Shown here piece after piece: positions 61,824-64,000 of a stretch of DNA of 64,000 bases. The stretch's first letter is position 1; each line of letters begins with the position of its first letter. A model generated the notes under the pieces. That model saw only the letters and a program-made list of their open reading frames with translations. It was not told where the DNA came from and ran no database searches. Made by a program: the position numbers and the translations under genes. The DNA is taken from contig NZ_JAOEBG010000022.1 of NCBI RefSeq assembly GCF_029836165.1, positions 34,903 through 98,902 of the forward strand, written 5' to 3'. The stretch comes from Pseudomonas sp. GD04091. Its GTDB lineage: Bacteria; Pseudomonadota; Gammaproteobacteria; Pseudomonadales; Pseudomonadaceae.

Positions 61824-63785
61824 TCATAGCCGGAACGCCCGCACCGCCGTGTTCAGCTCACCACCCAGCTTGAGCAACTGCTCGCCCTGCTCGCGCCCCT
61901 CGCCGATGCGCTGCAGGTTGTCCTCACCCAGCTCGTGAATCCGCTCGCTGTGATCGCGGATCTCGCTCACCGCCCCGGTCTGCTGCGCAGTCACGTCGGC
62001 AATCCGCACCGCCGTGTCGGCAATGGTGCGGATGGCGCTGACGATCTCGTCCAGCGCGCCATCGGCCGATTGCGCCTGGCTGGCCGTGGCCTCGGCATGC
62101 TCCAGTTGCGCGCGCATGCCGACCACCGAATCGCGGGCGGCCTGCTGCAGACGGTCGATCAGCGCCTGGATCTCGCCGGTGGCGCCGGTGGTGCGCTGGG
62201 CCAGCGAGCGCACTTCGTCGGCGACCACGGCGAAGCCGCGGCCCATCTCGCCAGCCCGGGCCGCCTCGATGGCGGCGTTGAGGGCCAGCAGGTTGGTCTG
62301 CTCGGCGATTGCCCGGATCACCGTCAGCACGCCGCCGATGGTCGCGGACTCCTCGGCGAGCTGCTCGATCATGCGTGCGTTGCCTTGTACCTCGTCGACC
62401 AGCGAGCGCAAGCCGGACAGGCTCTGGCCGATCACCGCCTGGCCCTGTTCCACGGCCCGGCCGGCGTCGCGGCTGGCCTCGGCGGCGGCGCTGGCATCGC
62501 CGGCGACCTGCTGGATGGTCGCCTCCAGCTCGCCGAGGGCATCGCGGATCTGCGCGGTGTCGCCGGCCTGGCGCTCGGCGCCGTCGTGCAGCGCGCTGCT
62601 CATGCCGGCCAGGGCATGGCTGCTGCCGGCCACCTGCTCGGCGTTGTGGCGGATGGTGCCGACCAGCTCCACCAGGTACTGGCGCAGGCGGTTGAGCGAT
62701 TCCTGGATGTCGTGCAGCTCGCGGTTGGTCCTGCCCAGTTCGATGGCCTGGGCGAAGTCGCCCTCGGCCCAGCGCGACAGGGCTGGGGCGAGGCCGGTCA
62801 GGGTCCGCGCCAGGCGCCGTTGCAGGGTGTCGATGAGCAGCGCGATCAGCAGGATCAGGCCGATCATCAGGCCCTGGATGATGCGCACCTCGCTGGCGAT
62901 GGTCGCGTGCAGGCCGCGCACCTCGGGCTCCAGGCCGGCGATGGCCTGTTGCACCGCCTCCAGGCGCTCGCCGGCGCTGGTGGCCAGGGCGGCGCGGCGT
63001 TCGATCTGTTCGCGGGTGCGCCGCAGTTCGGCAGGGTAGCGGCCGATCAGGCTGTGCAGCTCGCGCTTGAGACCCACGGCGACGTCTTCCTGCTGGGTGT
63101 TGGCCTGGGATTCCAGGCCCATCATCGCGGCGAAGTCATCGGCGCCGGACTCGGCGGCGCGGGTCACGCCCAGCAATGGCAGGTCGTCGATGGTCTGGGC
63201 CTGGGCGGCGATCACTTGCAGTTCGCGCTCCACCTCGTCGGCCAGCTCGGCGCGGCCGCTGCTGACCAGCTTGTCGCGGGCCAGGGACAGGCGGGCGAGG
63301 TGCAGCGAAGCCTCGAACAAGGGCGCCTGGTAACGGCTGGCCTCGGCGCTGCCACTGTCGCGGGCGTAACCGGCCAGCTGTTCGAGGTTCGCCCCCAGTT
63401 CCCGTTCGGCCTGCAGCAGCAGGGCCTGGGGATCGCCGGCCAGCTTGCCGGCCGCGAGCAGTTCGTTGGCGGTGAAACCCTGCAGGCCGTCCAGGCTTGG
63501 GCGTAGCTTGGCCGACAGATCTTCCGGCCAGTCGGCCAGCGCCGCCTGCAGCCGCTGGTTGGCTTCCATGGCCGCGGCATGGCGCAGGGCGTCGCCGCTG
63601 CCCAGGTAAGCCTGGATATTGCGCGCGGCGTCGTTCTGGAACTGCTGGGACAGCCCCAGGTAGCGTTCCATCAGTTGATAGGGACGTTCCAGGGCGCGTT
63701 GTGACCACCACAGGGTCGCGCCCAGGGCGATACACACGGTCACCAGCAACAGGGTGTTGAAATTGGTCAGCCACTTCAGGCGCAT
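61824..63785 (-). CDS. ctpL: Methyl-accepting chemotaxis protein, CtpL-like
   Basis: 653-residue chemoreceptor. One membrane helix near residues 10-28, a long all-helical periplasmic sensor (about 30-295), a second helix (IIQGLMIGLILLIALLID, about 302-320), a HAMP linker and a cytoplasmic signalling hairpin with the conserved EQTNLLALNAAIEAARAGE tip. The neighbours dsbD-aroQ-accBC match the P. aeruginosa ctpL locus, whose product mediates phosphate chemotaxis; the phosphate role is inferred from this synteny. Confidence 0.82.
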   Translation of the reverse strand: MRLKWLTNFNTLLLVTVCIALGATLWWSQRALERPYQLMERYLGLSQQFQNDAARNIQAYLGSGDALRHAAAMEANQRLQAALADWPEDLSAKLRPSLDGLQGFTANELLAAGKLAGDPQALLLQAERELGANLEQLAGYARDSGSAEASRYQAPLFEASLHLARLSLARDKLVSSGRAELADEVERELQVIAAQAQTIDDLPLLGVTRAAESGADDFAAMMGLESQANTQQEDVAVGLKRELHSLIGRYPAELRRTREQIERRAALATSAGERLEAVQQAIAGLEPEVRGLHATIASEVRIIQGLMIGLILLIALLIDTLQRRLARTLTGLAPALSRWAEGDFAQAIELGRTNRELHDIQESLNRLRQYLVELVGTIRHNAEQVAGSSHALAGMSSALHDGAERQAGDTAQIRDALGELEATIQQVAGDASAAAEASRDAGRAVEQGQAVIGQSLSGLRSLVDEVQGNARMIEQLAEESATIGGVLTVIRAIAEQTNLLALNAAIEAARAGEMGRGFAVVADEVRSLAQRTTGATGEIQALIDRLQQAARDSVVGMRAQLEHAEATASQAQSADGALDEIVSAIRTIADTAVRIADVTAQQTGAVSEIRDHSERIHELGEDNLQRIGEGREQGEQLLKLGGELNTAVRAFRL

Positions 63786-63970
63786 AGCCGCGAACTTCCT
63801 GCGGAGGGGAGTGGAGAGGTCGGGGCCTGAAGTTATTGCGATTTTGTGACGGGGTGATGACGACGGAGGGTTGGCGCCATAAAAAAGTGGCACAGTGCCG
63901 GTATTGTTTGACGGCTGTTGTGTGTACTCCTTTGGGCTGCACTGTCGCGCAGGCAACTGTCCCCCCTCCC

Positions 63971-64000
63971 CTGTGGGAGCGGCCTGGCGTCGCGAAAGGG
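63971..64000. repeat. REP unit cut by the window end
   Basis: CTGTGGGAGCGGCCTGGCGTCGCGAAAGG is one arm of a REP pair that continues beyond the window. Confidence 0.7.

Overview
The window is chromosomal DNA from a Pseudomonas, most likely of the P. putida group. The evidence is high GC content, many inverted pairs of roughly 35-base REP sequences (a core like CTTTCGCGACACAAGGCCGCTCC), and gene sets typical of the genus: retS-purD-purH-fis-dusB, aroQ-accB-accC, dsbD beside a CtpL-like transducer, and a split cob cluster. No tRNA, rRNA, CRISPR array, insertion sequence or prophage was recognised, so this reads as core genome with a few accessory loci.

Layout. 1-3021: 3' part of a branched-chain amino acid ABC transporter operon (livH fragment, livM, livG, livF). 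3022-3701: a long non-coding gap holding a REP pair and a dense cluster of DnaA-box-like sequences. 3702-12483: an SDR dehydrogenase, an AGE-family epimerase, a DesT-like TetR regulator, an acyl-CoA oxidase-like protein, an exported 15-residue repeat protein, an AsmA-family protein and a 5'-truncated epoxide hydrolase abutting a TetR remnant. 12541-21875: a ferritin-like protein, OsmE, a lipase, an EamA exporter with a divergent AraC regulator, PsiF, an AI-2E/PerM permease, the chaperones YegD, CbpA and CbpM, and two GNAT acetyltransferases.

21907-27556: the urea transporter urtABCDE (minus strand) with a good sigma-54 promoter. 27720-28364: a strongly folded leader, a 25-codon ORF and a coupled small DUF protein. 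28488-29912: cycA-type permease. 30183-35109: a copper-handling operon (two DUF2946 proteins, PCu(A)C, OprC, PepSY membrane protein). 35295-37324: SPFH/NfeD pair and a vapBC toxin-antitoxin. 37408-45009: cobalamin genes in two divergent arms (cobK-cbiD-cobL leftward, cobG-cobH-cobI-cobJ rightward). 45106-46492: two tandem unknown proteins that look like distant paralogs. 46522-63785: marC, retS, purD, purH, fis, dusB, a DUF3426 zinc-ribbon protein, prmA, accC, accB, aroQ, dsbD and a CtpL-like chemoreceptor, all on the minus strand.

The most interesting unexplained signals are the DnaA-box cluster at 3150-3620, the alternative-pairing leader at 27746-27990, the tandem unknown pair at 45106-46492, the exported repeat protein at 8384-8839, and a perfect inverted repeat ahead of aroQ-accBC. 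REP pairs occupy many gene 3' ends and explain most of the remaining short gaps. All family assignments are from reading the sequence and memory of the families; no search was run.
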